Origin: Cyclospora cayetanensis
Taxonomy: Eukaryota; Apicomplexa; Conoidasida; Eucoccidiorida; Eimeriidae
Reading direction: 5' to 3'
Length of the DNA stretch: 64,000 nucleotides
NCBI RefSeq assembly: GCF_002999335.1
Contig: NW_020312458.1
Location: 178,133 to 242,132 of the forward strand
A program made the position numbers and the translations under genes. Numbering within the stretch: position 1 is the first letter of the stretch; the number at the start of each line of letters is the position of its first letter. Below are positions 1 through 12,243 of the stretch, one piece after another. The notes below the pieces were generated by a model that saw only the letters and a list, made by a program, of their open reading frames with translations, was not told the DNA's origin and did no database searches.

Positions 1-1084
1 GCTCTATTCTTTTAATCCGGTGTAGAGTGTCGATTGAGGCAAAATAGGCAAGGAAAACAACCGTGAGGCATCTGAAGACCCTGGCCGGTAGCCGCGGCTA
101 CGGCAGCACGCGGCCACAGACAGGCGATGCTCTTGTTGCTTCGGAAGGATGGGCTGCAGGAGCAGCGAGAGCCGAAATTTTGGTAGGATTGTGAAGCCCT
201 CCAGTGTCTTCAAAACAAAACAGCAAAATTTGTTGGCACGAAGCAATCAGGATGCAAACAAACGCTGCGGCAGAGGAGATCGCAGCAGCTGTCGGCTGAC
301 TGTTTTCGGCTCTCGGAACAGGGCCTGAATCCACATGAAGTGAGGGGCAGGGATTTCCCGTGGACCTTTTTTCTCTAATATTGCGAGTTTTCTGCTTCTA
401 CAGCTTGAATTTTCAAACAGCTGGAGTATTAAATCCGCTGGAGGTAAAGCTACTGTGGAGAACTGGACCCTGAGCCGCCGACCACTCGCAGGCTGCCCAG
501 TGGCCCCTGGACACTGCGATCCTATCCCTCGGGCCTGATATCAAGATGGTAACTTTGGCCTGAACCCCTAAACTAAAAGAAGTATTTTTTTGCTTAAATT
601 TAGCAGCCATTTAGGAGAGGGAGGCGAGTGCATAGTCTTCGTGTAGCCCAGCCTTCGCGGTTACTCATGTCTGCTCACGCCGCCAGGTCACTCCCTGCTT
701 CCCTAAAAAGCCGGCCATTCACGCTGCTCGATGCAGCAGAAGGTTCCCGCTTCAAGCAGTGCCGTGCTACTAGAATTTTGGCTTCTGGCAGTCAGCTTCA
801 TCTTCCGTAGATGCTTCCACAGTGGTTAGTGCAGCAGCCCACACTCGGTGAACCTGCAGCGGTAAGGAGAGAAGTAACTCACTTTCCCTCCAAAAGTACC
901 GGCAACATGTCCCAGGAAGGCCTGCAGAGGCGCATCAGTCAATTAAGAAGTGACTTCTTTGGAGGCCTTGCAGAGACAACTGCAGGAACAACGTGCCTAT
1001 GCCGTGTAGCCCCTGTGTCGGGAGGCACCACCTGAAGCCTCTGTAGAGATACACATAACTACGCACTCAATATAAATGTGAGAG

Positions 1085-1300
1085 ACCGTTATTAGGTACT
1101 TCCTGAGAATGCACTGCTCCTTCTCCCACCCGTACCACTGAGAGCTCCTGCGCGTAGATGCACCTCCTTAGCACTCAGAGCGTTCGCAACTCACTGCAAA
1201 TACCATCTAGCGCACTAACACACAACATTGTGTCTTCTTATATCAAGCTAGCACCACTCTGCTGTGATCGATATGAACAGATCAACGAAATTAGCTAACC
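1085..1300 (-). repeat. Dispersed LTR-like repeat, copy A
   Basis: Read on the minus strand, this contains the core GCAGAGTGGTGCTAGCTTGA followed by TAAGAAGACACAATGTTGTG. The same core, with substitutions, occurs at 3.5, 37.4, 48.6 and 53.9 kb. Similarity extends past the core, including the upstream GTTCAT element and a downstream GAGTGCTAAG motif. Boundaries are approximate. See the LTR copies flanking the retrotransposon at 48.5-54.2 kb. Confidence 0.6.
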
Positions 1301-3254
1301 TTTCGTAATTCTTTGTCAATATAACTGGTGTAGTACCAAGCGTGCATGTGTGGTTTTGCCAGTTACATGGTGCATCAATTGATACCACTGGAAGAACTAC
1401 AATGACGCGATTTATACTGAACCACTTATATTGGCTAAGAATAGGTGAGCAATAGCTTACTTTGCTGGTGGTCGGAGCTCGCATGGTCATTTCTCAGTAA
1501 ATTAAAAAGTTAGTACGGCAAAGGCTGGAGGGTCGTGAAGTTCCATGGCCTGCTGTTCGTCTCCCAAATTTCAAACAACATTGAAAGGGTATGTCCATGG
1601 AGTTGGCTTGCAATAGTCTGACCTAAACGAGGAATGTTGATACTCGTACTAATACTGAATCCCTTATGGCATAGAAATCAGGGCCCACAATGAGAAGACT
1701 GCTGACAATGGAACCCGAAGACATACGCCCACAACCGGGTACGAAGTATTCCTTATATGCGTCTAAGCAATCGCGTTTTAATTTTGAAAGCTGGCCTACA
1801 CGGTACTTGAGGTGTGTATATAGGTGCACACAACGCAAACTAAATGCATAAATAAGGAAACCGCGGAAACGGACGCACGCCCTGCAATAACGTCAACTTA
1901 AAGGTCAGTTGAAAGCAAGGATCAAATAGGTCGTCGAATTGAACTCCAAGATGCCCTTGCTCGTTTCCATTTGAGCCTTTTTCCCTTGCAATGCTCTTAT
2001 GACCCCTCACCTTATGGAGACTACCAGCGGGGTAAGCTGTTGAAATCTGCAAATGTGATAGCAACAGCTGCACGGCTAGCGGTATGCACAGACAGAACAG
2101 TTGTTGAACCTGCTAGACGGGCGCTTCTCGTGAATACATGTGGCTACTTACACTTGGGCATCTCTAGGGTAATAACAATAGTCTATTATGAATTGGTAAA
2201 AAATTGAATATTTGGCTTGTCTGCTCGAATATTCTGTTTGTTGTAAAGTAGGTGAAGCTCAATAGGGTAACAGTCAATGGTCTGTACCTCTGCGCCAACA
2301 GGAGCAACGGCAGTTCCCATTGATTGCAGAGTCCGATCATACTAGGGAATATTGGGGACGGCACATGCGTGCAGTGCGCATGTCTTCTAAGGTGCCGCTA
2401 TGCTATGTAAAATTGTAGCAGCGCTCTGGTTGGGAAGCAACCCTTAGCTCCCCATTATCAATCGCAGTAACTCCAAGGGCGTTCGCTTTCGTAGCAGGCC
2501 GCGTCTTGGCTTTTGGGACGGGACGACTGATGCAGTAGACACGTGTTACTGAGCCGATCCCTTGCTACTTGTTGTACACATAGATTTTCCAGAGATCAGA
2601 CGCCCTAATGGGGTTCAGCTTTTTTCCTAGCACTCTACGACACTATGCCAGCGAGGAAAAAGGGTGTTCAGGATTCCAAAATTTTTTGAGGAAGTCAATA
2701 GGTAGAAGGTAGGCAAGCGCCCAGCGAGCGGCTGTTGGGTACCATACAGCATTTTGTGATCTTCAATGTAAACAAATGACAGCACGCGTTGTCTTCATCT
2801 TGTGCTTAGCATAAAAGGTTGTATAAGGGGAGGAATAGCCTTTACTGAGCTGAGAGGAAGAAACACCTGCATAAACATCTGTACATCATATTGCTTTCCC
2901 CCAAAATTGTGCACCCTGGGGGCATGCGCGTCCTCAGACGCGTGTATCGGCTCCTACATCGGGAGGCTATGGCAGTCAGCATCAAATGTACCTGCATTAT
3001 TCCGCAGCACCTACATGAATATCGTAAGAGCGCGGACGAAGAACCTCCGTCTAGGAGGCAGTCAAAAACCGAAGGGAACAATGTCAGATGCAGTTGGCAT
3101 ACCCGCTACATCTGACCACCTGTAAAGTGTCTTCAGTGCTCCTTTGTCGCGTAAAGGCTAAAGCAGGATGCTGCTACATCGGCACCTCAGCCAACGTGAT
3201 TCTCTGCAGTGAATGTGTCCTGGTTAGCTCCATTGCTGCGACAATTGGTAGCCC

Positions 3255-3575
3255 CTCACGCGCATGCAATGTAGCGCTCCATCTAGGGTCTTGTGGAGAG
3301 ACTTTTAATTCTCCACTCAGCACAAACTTGAGCGACAGTAAGCAACTGGTTACCAAAAGCGCCTCCTCTTTCCCCTGCCCGCGCCACTGACCGTTCTAAT
3401 ACGAGGGCAGAAGGATGCGAGTAGCTGCACCCCTCAAAGCACACCGAGCATTCGCAACTATTTGCGCATAGCAGCCACCGCATACGCACACAACGAGACG
3501 TCTTCTGGTGTTGAGCTAGCACTACTCTGCAATTAGTAAGACATGCAAACAGACAAAGCAGTTGATGCTTTACCA
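3255..3575 (-). repeat. Dispersed LTR-like repeat, copy B
   Basis: Minus-strand copy with TTGCAGAGTAGTGCTAGCT and CCAGAAGACGT. Its far end (plus strand about 3262-3300) reads, in reverse, AGACCCTAGATGGAGCGCTA. This matches AGATCTTAGATGGAGCGTTA at the end of the copy near 54.17 kb. It therefore shows that the repeat unit is about 300 bp long rather than just the 40-bp core. Confidence 0.65.
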
Positions 3576-4742
3576 ATTCTTGGTTGGTTTAACCAGCGTG
3601 AGCCAGTTTGCATAATCAGTTTAGTGGCGAGTTGTCAAGTGTACCCTTCCTCGCTGCATGCATTGTATAGAGGGATTTCGTAAAGCCTTAATAGAACCAA
3701 TCTCTTTTATGAGCTACAGCCGCAGGATTTAGCTAGTGACACAAGAGAGTTGCAAATCACCCAATGGACAGAGAGGGGCACTTGTATATTCTCAGAACGA
3801 GAGACTCTATCAGCGCCTCTCAGGCAGCTCATTGTCGGTAGGTCATTTCGATTGTGCCTTACCATTTCACTAGGTTACCCCTCAGACACAACTTCCCAAA
3901 ACCAGACCACAACTAGGGTGCGGCAGCAGAAACAACGGCAGCAGCTCTCTCCTCAACTGCGCTTTCCAGTCCTCTGATGTGTCCTAATCACCGCATTTTC
4001 CCCCAGTGCCCCCCCCGTGAGTCTTACCATCTCCTTTCTAGCGTTCACGTCTTGCACCAAGCGAAGCTGTCAGGCAGAAGTGCATACGTTTTTTGCAAAA
4101 GGCCTCTAGACGATGCCGGCATCGCACACCCTATTCCTTAGCTCTAGATATGAATCCAGGCGACAAAGGGGGTTCATACTCTCATACGGATGCCTACCGT
4201 TTACTTCATGCTTTGTTCCACAGGCTTCTGCAGCGGCCGTCAGTGAGCTGCTGTCGCTCCCTGTTTCTTTATGCTTGCAACTTTAGCGAAGAATACTAGA
4301 AATCTATAAGGCCAAACATTTCCTCATCTAACGTAGCGCTTCGCACTGCTAGTGTCGAATCGATCGGTATCCTGCCAGCTTCCCTCCAGGCTGCTGCAGC
4401 ACCTGTTCGAACAGCCGCAGCTGTTTGAACGGCAGCAGAGACTTTTCTTGCCCTCTCATATTATCTCTGTGAAGTAAGATCTGTAACGAGCAACAGCAAA
4501 TCTCTTTTATTCGTCAACGACAGTGGCGCTGCAGCAAACCCCTGCGGCTGGAGCCGTCAGCCCCGAGCCGCTCGGTGCTGTCTAATGCAAAGGCTCCAGC
4601 GACACAATGCCTTTAGCTGCTGCACGTCTGCTGCAGCAGCAGAAATAGCACATATTCCAAGACCACCAGTGTCAGCATCTACAGCTGCACGCCACAGCGA
4701 CAGCAGGAACCAACCAAACGGTGGCTCTGTGCATGCGCAAGA

Positions 4743-5773
4743 ATGCAGCCAGCAGCGGCAGAGCTGCTGCAGCAGCAGATCCGAGGCTTACTAGAGCAGC
4801 AGCAACAACTGCAGCAACAACCTCTGCAGCCGCAGCACCTCCAGCAAGCGCAGCAACGTGGACAGGCGCTCTCGGAAGCCCCCTCTGCAGAGCAAGGAGA
4901 CACCTCGGGTGTTTCCGCAAGTATGGGAGTGGTCTCTGCAGCGCCGCCTTCCGCAACTGCAGCCGTGGCAAAAGAGGATGCAGCAGCGGGGAGGGTGTCA
5001 TCAGATTCTGCAGCAGCAGGGGGTACAGCGGCCAGTGTTACTCCTGCATCACCTCCTGCTCAGGAGCCTCAGACAACAAACAGCAGCCTGTTGCCACCAG
5101 ATGAAGCTTCGGGAGATACGCGCCCGCAACGTCAGCAGCACGAGGCGAGTGCTTCTGTTGCTGCTCTGTTGGCGTTGAGGCGGCAACAGCTGCAACAATA
5201 CCAAATGCAGCAACTCCAGCAGCAACGCATGCAGAGGCTTCAGCAGCAGCAGCTCCAGCTGGTGCAGCAGCATGTAGCAGCGACCTCCACCCCAGGATCA
5301 GGAGATAGTGGTGTTGACGCACAAGCGCAATCGGTCCGCAGTGTGACGACAGAAGGCGCTGCAACTGAAGCGTTCCTCTCTACTGCAGGTGCCTTTACTT
5401 CTTGAATCCCTCTCGCTTGCAGATTACTGCGGCTTACACATTTGCGTACAGTATTTTCTGCTTTCCCCTTTAGGCGGCAGGTTCGCTGAGGCGAGAGTGC
5501 TGAGAAACGCGTTGTGATGCTGCGTTCGTACGGCTGCAGATACCCTGGATATGGGTGTAAGGCGGAGGGAGGGAGGCAGTGCAGTAAGTCATCTGCTGCT
5601 GCAGCAAAAGCTGCAGCAGCTTGCGTCTCTCGCACCAACAATGACTGCTGCCGATGCTGCTGCTGCGGCTGCTGCTGCTGCGGCAGTTGCCGCTGCGCCT
5701 GCAGTATCTGCAGGGGTAGCGCAACAGTTGCAGCAGCTGCAGCAACTGAAGCAGCAGCAGCTGCAGCAGCTGA

Positions 5774-5804
<31 letters not shown>

Positions 5805-8800
5805 GCATGTATCTCTGCTGAGCCTTCAGCAGCACGCTGCTGTTGCAGCAGGCACGCAACAGCAGCAGCAGCAACAGCAGCAGCTCCTAATGCAGTTAAC
5901 TCCCGAGGCGTCAGCAGCAGGAGCACCTGCAACAGTAGCTGCAGCAGGAGAACACCGCAGTCTGTTACTTGACCAGCAGCATGGCAGTCGCGCAGCTGCT
6001 CTTCTTGCCGCTTTGCAGAAGCAGACGTTGCTGCAGCAGCAGCAGCAGCAGCAGGATGCGGCAGGCGCGCATGCAGCCGCCTCGAGATCAGGTGTGCCTC
6101 TTTTTCGCGGAGTGGCGGCTGCCCCTAGTAGCAGCAGAGCACCAACTTCGTAAAGATTTTCTTTCACGGAGTGGTGTTTGCTGCACGAGCGAAGCAGGCT
6201 TAAAGGTTGCGCTGGGTGTTGCTGCATGCGTTGCTTTCAGTACTGGTCTTGCTGGTGCATGCGCATGCTCTTGTTTTCCGCCTTGTGTTGCTGCAGCGGC
6301 CTTATACCTGAACGCGTTGCTTCCTCAGCAGGGAGCAGCGAATCGGCAGCAGCAAGAGCAGCGTGCAGCTAGGTTGCTGCAGATGCAGCAGCAGGCAGTT
6401 GCTGCGGCGGCAGTTGCGTCCTCCTACAAGCTGCAGCAGCTGCAGCAGCTGCAGCTGCTGCAGCAGTTGCAGCAGAAGCAGCAGCAACTGCAGCAGCAGC
6501 AGCAAATAGGCGAAGCGGCTGGAGCAGCCCCCTCCCCAGCCATAGCCTCCTCGCCGTCTGCAAAAACGCACCCTTCTCCCGCCACAGCAGCGGCAGCTGC
6601 AGCTGCTACGTCGGCAGCAGCTCAGACGGTGCAGCAGCAGCTGCAGCAGCAGCAACTGCAGCAACAGCAGCAACAGCAGGAGCAGCAGGAGCAAGGTGCT
6701 CCTGTCGCGGCAGTGGACAACTGGGTTCAGGTATGGAGCTGCAAAATACAACATGTGCAACATGAGTTGCTTGAGAGAAAACACCGCAGATGCTGCCGTT
6801 CTCCTGGTCGCTTAAGAAGCGGCAGCATGCTCTGAATGCATGCATCACACATTGCAGTTTTAACGGGATATATATGCATATATACATACCAGAAAGTGTG
6901 CTTGTTTTTGAGGCAAACATGCGTATGATGCACACTTTCGGGAGTGTGTTTCTTGATCCTCTCCACGCTCGACTGGCCGCCACGACAGCCTTCGTAGGAA
7001 AATCGCAATGGGAGAGAGGGCACTTTTTTTCGTATATGTATGCGTGAATGGATCTGTGTATGTATGTATGTATGTATGTGTATATGTATCTGTGTGTATG
7101 TATGTATCTGTGTGTATGTATCTGTGTGTATGTATCTGTGTGTATGTATGTATCTGTGTGTATGTATCTTTGTGTATGTATGTATCTTTGTGTATGTATG
7201 TATCTGTGTGTATGTATGTATCTGTGTGTATGTATGTATCTCTGTGTATGTATGTATCTCTGTGTATGTATGTATCTCTGTGTGTGTATGTATCTGTGTG
7301 TATGTATCTGTGTATGTGTCTGTCTGTTTGCACGTTTTATGTGCGTGCTTTTTGCAGTGCGAAGCCTGCAGGAAGTGGCGGCGTTTGCCAGCAGCCATTG
7401 ATCCAGATTCGCTGCCTGAGACGTGGGTATGCTCGATGACGCATTGGGATAGTAGCATTACGAGCTGCTCTGTTCCAGAGGAGGACTACCGGGAGGAGCA
7501 GCAGCAGCAGCTGCTGTTGCTGCAGCAGCAGCAGTTCCCTTCGCGGGCTGAAACTGCAACTGCTGCTGACGACGAAGCAGACGCCGACTACATGCCGCAG
7601 CAGCAGGAGCCGCAGCAGCAGGCAGCGGCACAGACGGCAGTGGCTGTCAACAGGAGGCGCACGAGGAGTTCTGTGCTGGTGGCTTCTTCTTCTTCTGCAG
7701 TTGGTACCGAGATCGAGAGGGGATCTTTGCTACGACAGCAGCAGGAAGGGCTGTCGGCAGGTGTGTCTTGTGTGCCTGTTGTGTGGCATGGGGAGTTTCT
7801 TTGGAGGCGTTGTTAGACAGGGTGCTCGAGAAGCCGCTCCTTTTCTGCCTGCTTCATGCAGTGGCCTCCCCTGCACGTGTTGCGTTTTGCTGGAAGGGGG
7901 GTGTGCTGCTGCTGTTTGGCGGTGCGTCGATTGCGGATGCAGGCATGGATCTCGACTTATCGGCAGTGAACCTCTGCACAGGGGCCCCCCCCTCGCTGTC
8001 ACAGCAGGTGCTGCAGCAGCAACAGCAGCAGCTGCAGCAATTCGCCTTTGCACAGCGGGCTGTGACGGCGGACGCTTTGCCCCTTGCTGCTGCCGACTTG
8101 GGGAACGCCTTACGCAGTCAGCAGCATCCATCGGCAGCGCAAGCAGCAGCAGTAGCAGCTGCAGCGGACCTGGTAGCATCGATACCTCCTGGTGCTACAG
8201 AGTTGGTAGGCTATATATATGCAGCCTTTGTTTTGGCAGCGAAGGCGGCTCTTGTGCTGCTGTGCTGGGTTGTGTTCACTGAAAGAAGACACGCGTTCTT
8301 GCTGGCGAGGCTGTGCCTTTTTCCGGTGACTTCTAGGCCTTGTTGTTGGTGTGCTGCGGATGCTGCTGCTTACGCTGCCCGTAGGCGGTTACGCTGGTGA
8401 AGGTGCCTGTCGCTGCCAGCAGGAGTCACCCCGTCGCAGATCGCCTCATGGTATCCTGTCCAGACGGTAAGCAGGCAGGGAGCCTTGGAAACGGATCGAA
8501 GGGGCCGTGTTCATAAATTAGGCGCCTGCGGCGTGTCAAGTGTTTCTCCGTGGCATCGAGATCGAGCTGCCCGCTGCAGCGTGGGGGGAGGAAGAGGGGG
8601 CAAAGGGGGGAAAGGGAGCGGAGGGAGAGAGGGCGATCAGACACCCTCTAGAGTCTCGCGTCGTTTTGTTTGTGCGGCTTTTTTCCGGCGTCTTTTTGTA
8701 GGGCCTTCCACGACTTGTTGGGCAGCTGAGCTCCCCCACGGGACGCTTCAGCTTCGCCTTTTGGATCTCATGCGAATGAATTCGAGTTCGCGTCGGAGTG

Positions 8801-11800
8801 CAGGTCCAAGCAGCGCCGTCGAGGAGGTTGTTGCCGTCGCATGTAGCAGCAGCAGCAGTCTGTACGACCTGGACGTGCAGCAGCAGCAGCAGGCGCAGCA
8901 GGAGGGGGGTCTGAGTGGAGGCAGCAGCAGCAAGGGCCAGTCGAGGATGCCGCCTGCCAGTGGTGTAGACACATGTGTGTCGATTGATTACGCGCATGCA
9001 GTCAGATGGCCAGGAGTTGAGGCTCTAAGTGGTGCAGAAGAGGGCGACGATTTGCCTTGCGAGGCGGCTTCGTGCAGCAGCAGCGAGGATGAGATGACGC
9101 AGGGAACAACGCAGGCAGCGGCGGCAGATGACTGTCCAAATCGTTGTCTTGTTGTTGCCGGAGATCCCAACAGCCCTTCTGCTTTCCCAGTGGCTCCTGC
9201 TGCGCTGCAACCGCGCGAGCTGCAGCAAGTTGCTGCATCGCTTACGCAGGAGCTGGAAAAGCGGTGCTCCGTCCTGCGCGGGCAGATTCCCCACAAGGTC
9301 CTTAGGACGTACAGACGCATGCAAAGGCAAGATGGCGGGATGTACACGCCGGAGCAGCAGCAACGCCTGCAGCAGCTGCTGCTCGAGGAGCAGCAAATGC
9401 TCCTGCAGCAACAGCTGCAGCAGCAGAAGCGACTTATGGCGGCAGCAGCGACCCCGGCACATGTCGTCCTAGACACCCGGGAGCTATTGGGAGCTGTCTG
9501 TCTCGCGGATCCTGCAATTCAGATGCAGCAGCAGCAGCAACAACACATGCAGCAACAGCAGCAACAGCAACAGCACATGCAGCAACAGCAGCAACAACAA
9601 CAATACATGCAACAGCAACAACACATGCAACAACACATGCAACAACAACCGCAACAACAGCAACAACAGCACATGCAACAACAACAGCAAGCTCGCAAGT
9701 CTGCTTCCTCGGAAGATGGAGGCCCAAGCAGCAAGCGTCTCAGGAGAGCCCCCCCTGCAGTCGCTGCTGTTATTCCTCAATCCGAAGCCATGGATGTTGT
9801 TGCCTTAGCGGACGCTGGTGCCGCTGACAAAGCGATGGCAGGGGAGGTTGCAGAGGTGGCAACTGCTGAAGCTGCAACGCTCCTCGCGGGAGCAGAGCAG
9901 CAGCAGGCCTCGGTTGCTACAGAAGCAGCGACAGCAACAAGCAAAAGAGAGGTTGTCGAGGAGGTTTCAGAACTAGCAGAAGTGCGAGCCGCAGAAGCCT
10001 TCTCTTCTGTCGGAGCTGAAGCGAGTGGAAGCAGCGGTACTGATGGCGAGCGATGGGGGGTGGCCGTTGCCGCTGCTTCTGTGGAAGAAACTCCAGCAGA
10101 GTCTTCTCAGGGACAGAGCGAGTATGCGCTTGTGCAAGAGAGCGACTCCGCAGAAGCGGCGGCAGAGGCGGCGGCAGCAGCACCGGAAGGGGCAGCAGAT
10201 GATGGCAAGACGCTCAGCGAAGCGTTAGGCGCGGACGCTGATACTTGTCTGGCTGCAGCGGCAGGCTCAGCTCGAGCGGGTGCAGCTGAAGCAGCGGAGG
10301 TTGGTGCAGAGCCAACTAGGGAATTAGAAGAAGAGGCGACAAGCGTTTCGGGTGCAAAAGATCCTGCTGCAGCGGGGGAGGCGTCAGAATCAGCTGGAGC
10401 CAAACCAGCGACCTCCTCACCAGAGGACGCTGCACCAAGAGAATCTGGAGGGCCGAGTGCAGCGGTCGATTTTCAGGGTGGCACAGCAGCAGCGGAACTG
10501 GAAGGCAGATGTGTTGTCGCGAAAGCTGAATTAGCGGAAGCTGCTTCCGGAGCATCGGATGCGGCCGAACCCGATGCAGCAGAAGCGGCAGATCCGGAGG
10601 CAGGTGTCGTGTCGGCAGCAGAGCCTGCCTCGACGGAGTCTGCGGCAGCAGCAGCAGAGAGAAGGCTGTTGTCTGAAGCACCAGCGCCTAAGGGTGCGTT
10701 GCAGACTACCGCGTCCGCTTCCCCTGCAGGCCTACTGCCTGAATTGGCAGCGGGGGGATGCCAAGACGAGGAGGAGAAAGCAAGCGAGACAGCAGAAGCG
10801 AGGCTGCCTTCTTGCGAGCAGGGAGGAGAGGACGAGGATGACGATGGACGCGATCCGTGGGCTCCTTTGCCTCCCTCTGTCTCGGTAGAAGAGCGACAGC
10901 CTCACGACGGAGGCACCGACAGGTCGTCTCGCACTGACGGCAGCAGTCTCAGCATCAGCAGCCGCAGTGGCTCGTGGAGAGTGGAGGCCTTTGGAAGGCA
11001 TTCTAGCAACACCCCCGCAGACGCGCTTGCAGGAGGGGGGGGCTTCAGTGGCGGCGTTCCTCGCAGCAACAGAGGAGAACTGTTGCAGTCTTCTTCGAGC
11101 GCTCCTTCGGACGCCTCAAGCCGCAGCAGCAGCAGCCGCTTGAGTCAGGAAGACCGCGTCGTGAGCGGAAACGGTCGAAAAGACGCATCAAGCGTTGCCA
11201 GCAGTGCTCGCGGCAGCGGTGGGAGCAGCAGGGACCTGCGCCTTGCTGTGAGGCCGCCCCCCTCGGGAGGAGCAGGAGGCTTCACTACAGCAGCAGAACC
11301 CCCAGGCTCTCCAGATCCGTGGGTGCCTGTGCTGTCTGCAGACGTAGCAGCGTCAGCAGCAGCAGCGGCTGCTGCAGCAGGTCCTGCTGCCCCCTCTGGG
11401 AAGATGAGCGATGCCGCAGCACCGTCTCTCAATAAGCCGGGCAGCGGAGGGGGGGCTAGAGACAGTGGAAGCCTGGTATTAGGCGAGACAGGCAGCACCA
11501 GTTCCCTGCGCGCCTCGCCTCCCCGCCATCCCGGTCGCCAGCAGCAGCAAGAATATGCGAGGAACAGACGCAGCAGCCTCAACAGCCCCGAGGGAGGCTA
11601 CCGCAGTGTCTCCGTGGAGAGAAGAGACATTTCCCCACACGGCAGACACCTCGGGGGGCCCTCTCGACGCATGCACCCCCCTCGCCTGTTGCAGTGCAGG
11701 CAGCAGCCGCAGCCGCAGCGCATGCCCCCCCTGATGCATTCCAGGGGGAGGGCCCTGCTGCCGCCCATGATGCGACAGCTCCCGCCGTTGCGGGATGACA

Positions 11801-12243
11801 GGGGGCCGCCCCTGGTCTGGGGCGGGGGGCCCCCGGGGGCCCCGGGGGGCCTCCCGCCCCCCATGGGCGATCTTCGCGGGTACTGTGGCTGGAGACGCGC
11901 GGAGGAGGCCCTTGGAGGGCCTCCTCACCAGTCTGGGGAGGCGCCTGGCTGGGGTCGTGGGGGCCCCATGGGCAGCAGCAGAATGCGCGATATGCCCGAA
12001 TACAGGGGCATGCATGGATTCCCCCACAGGGGCCTCCACGACGGTTCTCCAGCTCCTTGGGAGATGAGGCGATCGCCCCCCCACAGCGTGACGGAAAGAG
12101 ACAGAAGGATGGAGGCTCCCGGGGGGGGCCCTGGTGGGGGCCCGCCGCTCTGGGAAGGAAGGGGCGACAGTCTCCTGATGAGGCACCTGAGGCGGCCTGC
12201 GTCATCCCCGGGGTATCGACACCCGAGGACCAACCCTTGGTAG
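4743..12243 (+). CDS. CW-type zinc-finger protein with long polyGln tracts
   Basis: Proposed exons are 4743-5388, 5540-6091, 6297-6730, 7358-7760, 7943-8205 and 8752-12243, in consistent phase (1,929 codons plus stop). The only recognised domain is a CW zinc finger around residues 542-592. It reads WVQCEACRKWRRLP, then PETWVCSM and SCSVPEED, with the four zinc Cys and the Trp residues of the family. The domain is split by an intron exactly before its first Cys. CW domains generally read histone H3 lysine-4 methylation, so a nuclear chromatin role is inferred. The rest is low complexity: polyGln and polyAla before the CW, an acidic Ala/Glu-rich middle, then Ser/Arg-rich and finally Pro/Gly/Met/Arg-rich C-terminal sections. 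A non-repetitive stretch (LEKRCSVLRGQIPHKVLRTY) lies near 9.25 kb. The start codon is the first in-frame ATG of exon 1; an upstream exon cannot be excluded. Confidence 0.7.
7040..7325 (+). repeat. TGTATG/TGTCTG microsatellite inside CW-gene intron 3
   Basis: Imperfect array of TGTATGTATCTGTGTG units filling most of the 627-bp intron 6731-7357. Every frame is open, creating false ORFs of Cys/Val/Tyr/Met. A clean acceptor (GCTTTTTGCAG) follows at 7347-7357. Confidence 0.9.

Larger units (their letters stand above)
1..4742. other. Repeat-poor region without a recognisable gene
   Basis: No open frame here longer than about 110 codons has a recognisable domain or a convincing chain of exons. The sequence lacks the CAG runs that begin near 4.6 kb, so it looks like a repeat-poor segment. 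It contains two minus-strand copies of the dispersed LTR-like repeat annotated separately. The promoter of the CW-domain gene probably lies in the last few hundred bases, but no motif could be assigned. Confidence 0.5.

Noticed and set aside
7008..7816. Long overlapping ORFs of Cys/Val/Tyr/Met on the plus strand and His/Thr/Tyr/Ile on the minus strand
   Set aside because: They are produced by the TGTATG microsatellite, which is stop-free in several frames. The real coding begins only at the acceptor at 7357/7358.
8485..8751. Upstream part of the long frame opening at 8485
   Set aside because: It is open by chance. The phase-0 acceptor CGCTTCAG at 8744-8751 joins the previous exon cleanly, and the upstream part shows no protein-like pattern.
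4672..11582. Minus-strand ORFs rich in Leu, Cys or Ala opposite the CW gene
   Set aside because: They are shadows of CAG runs (CTG on the other strand gives Leu, Cys or Ala) and have no independent splice or domain evidence.
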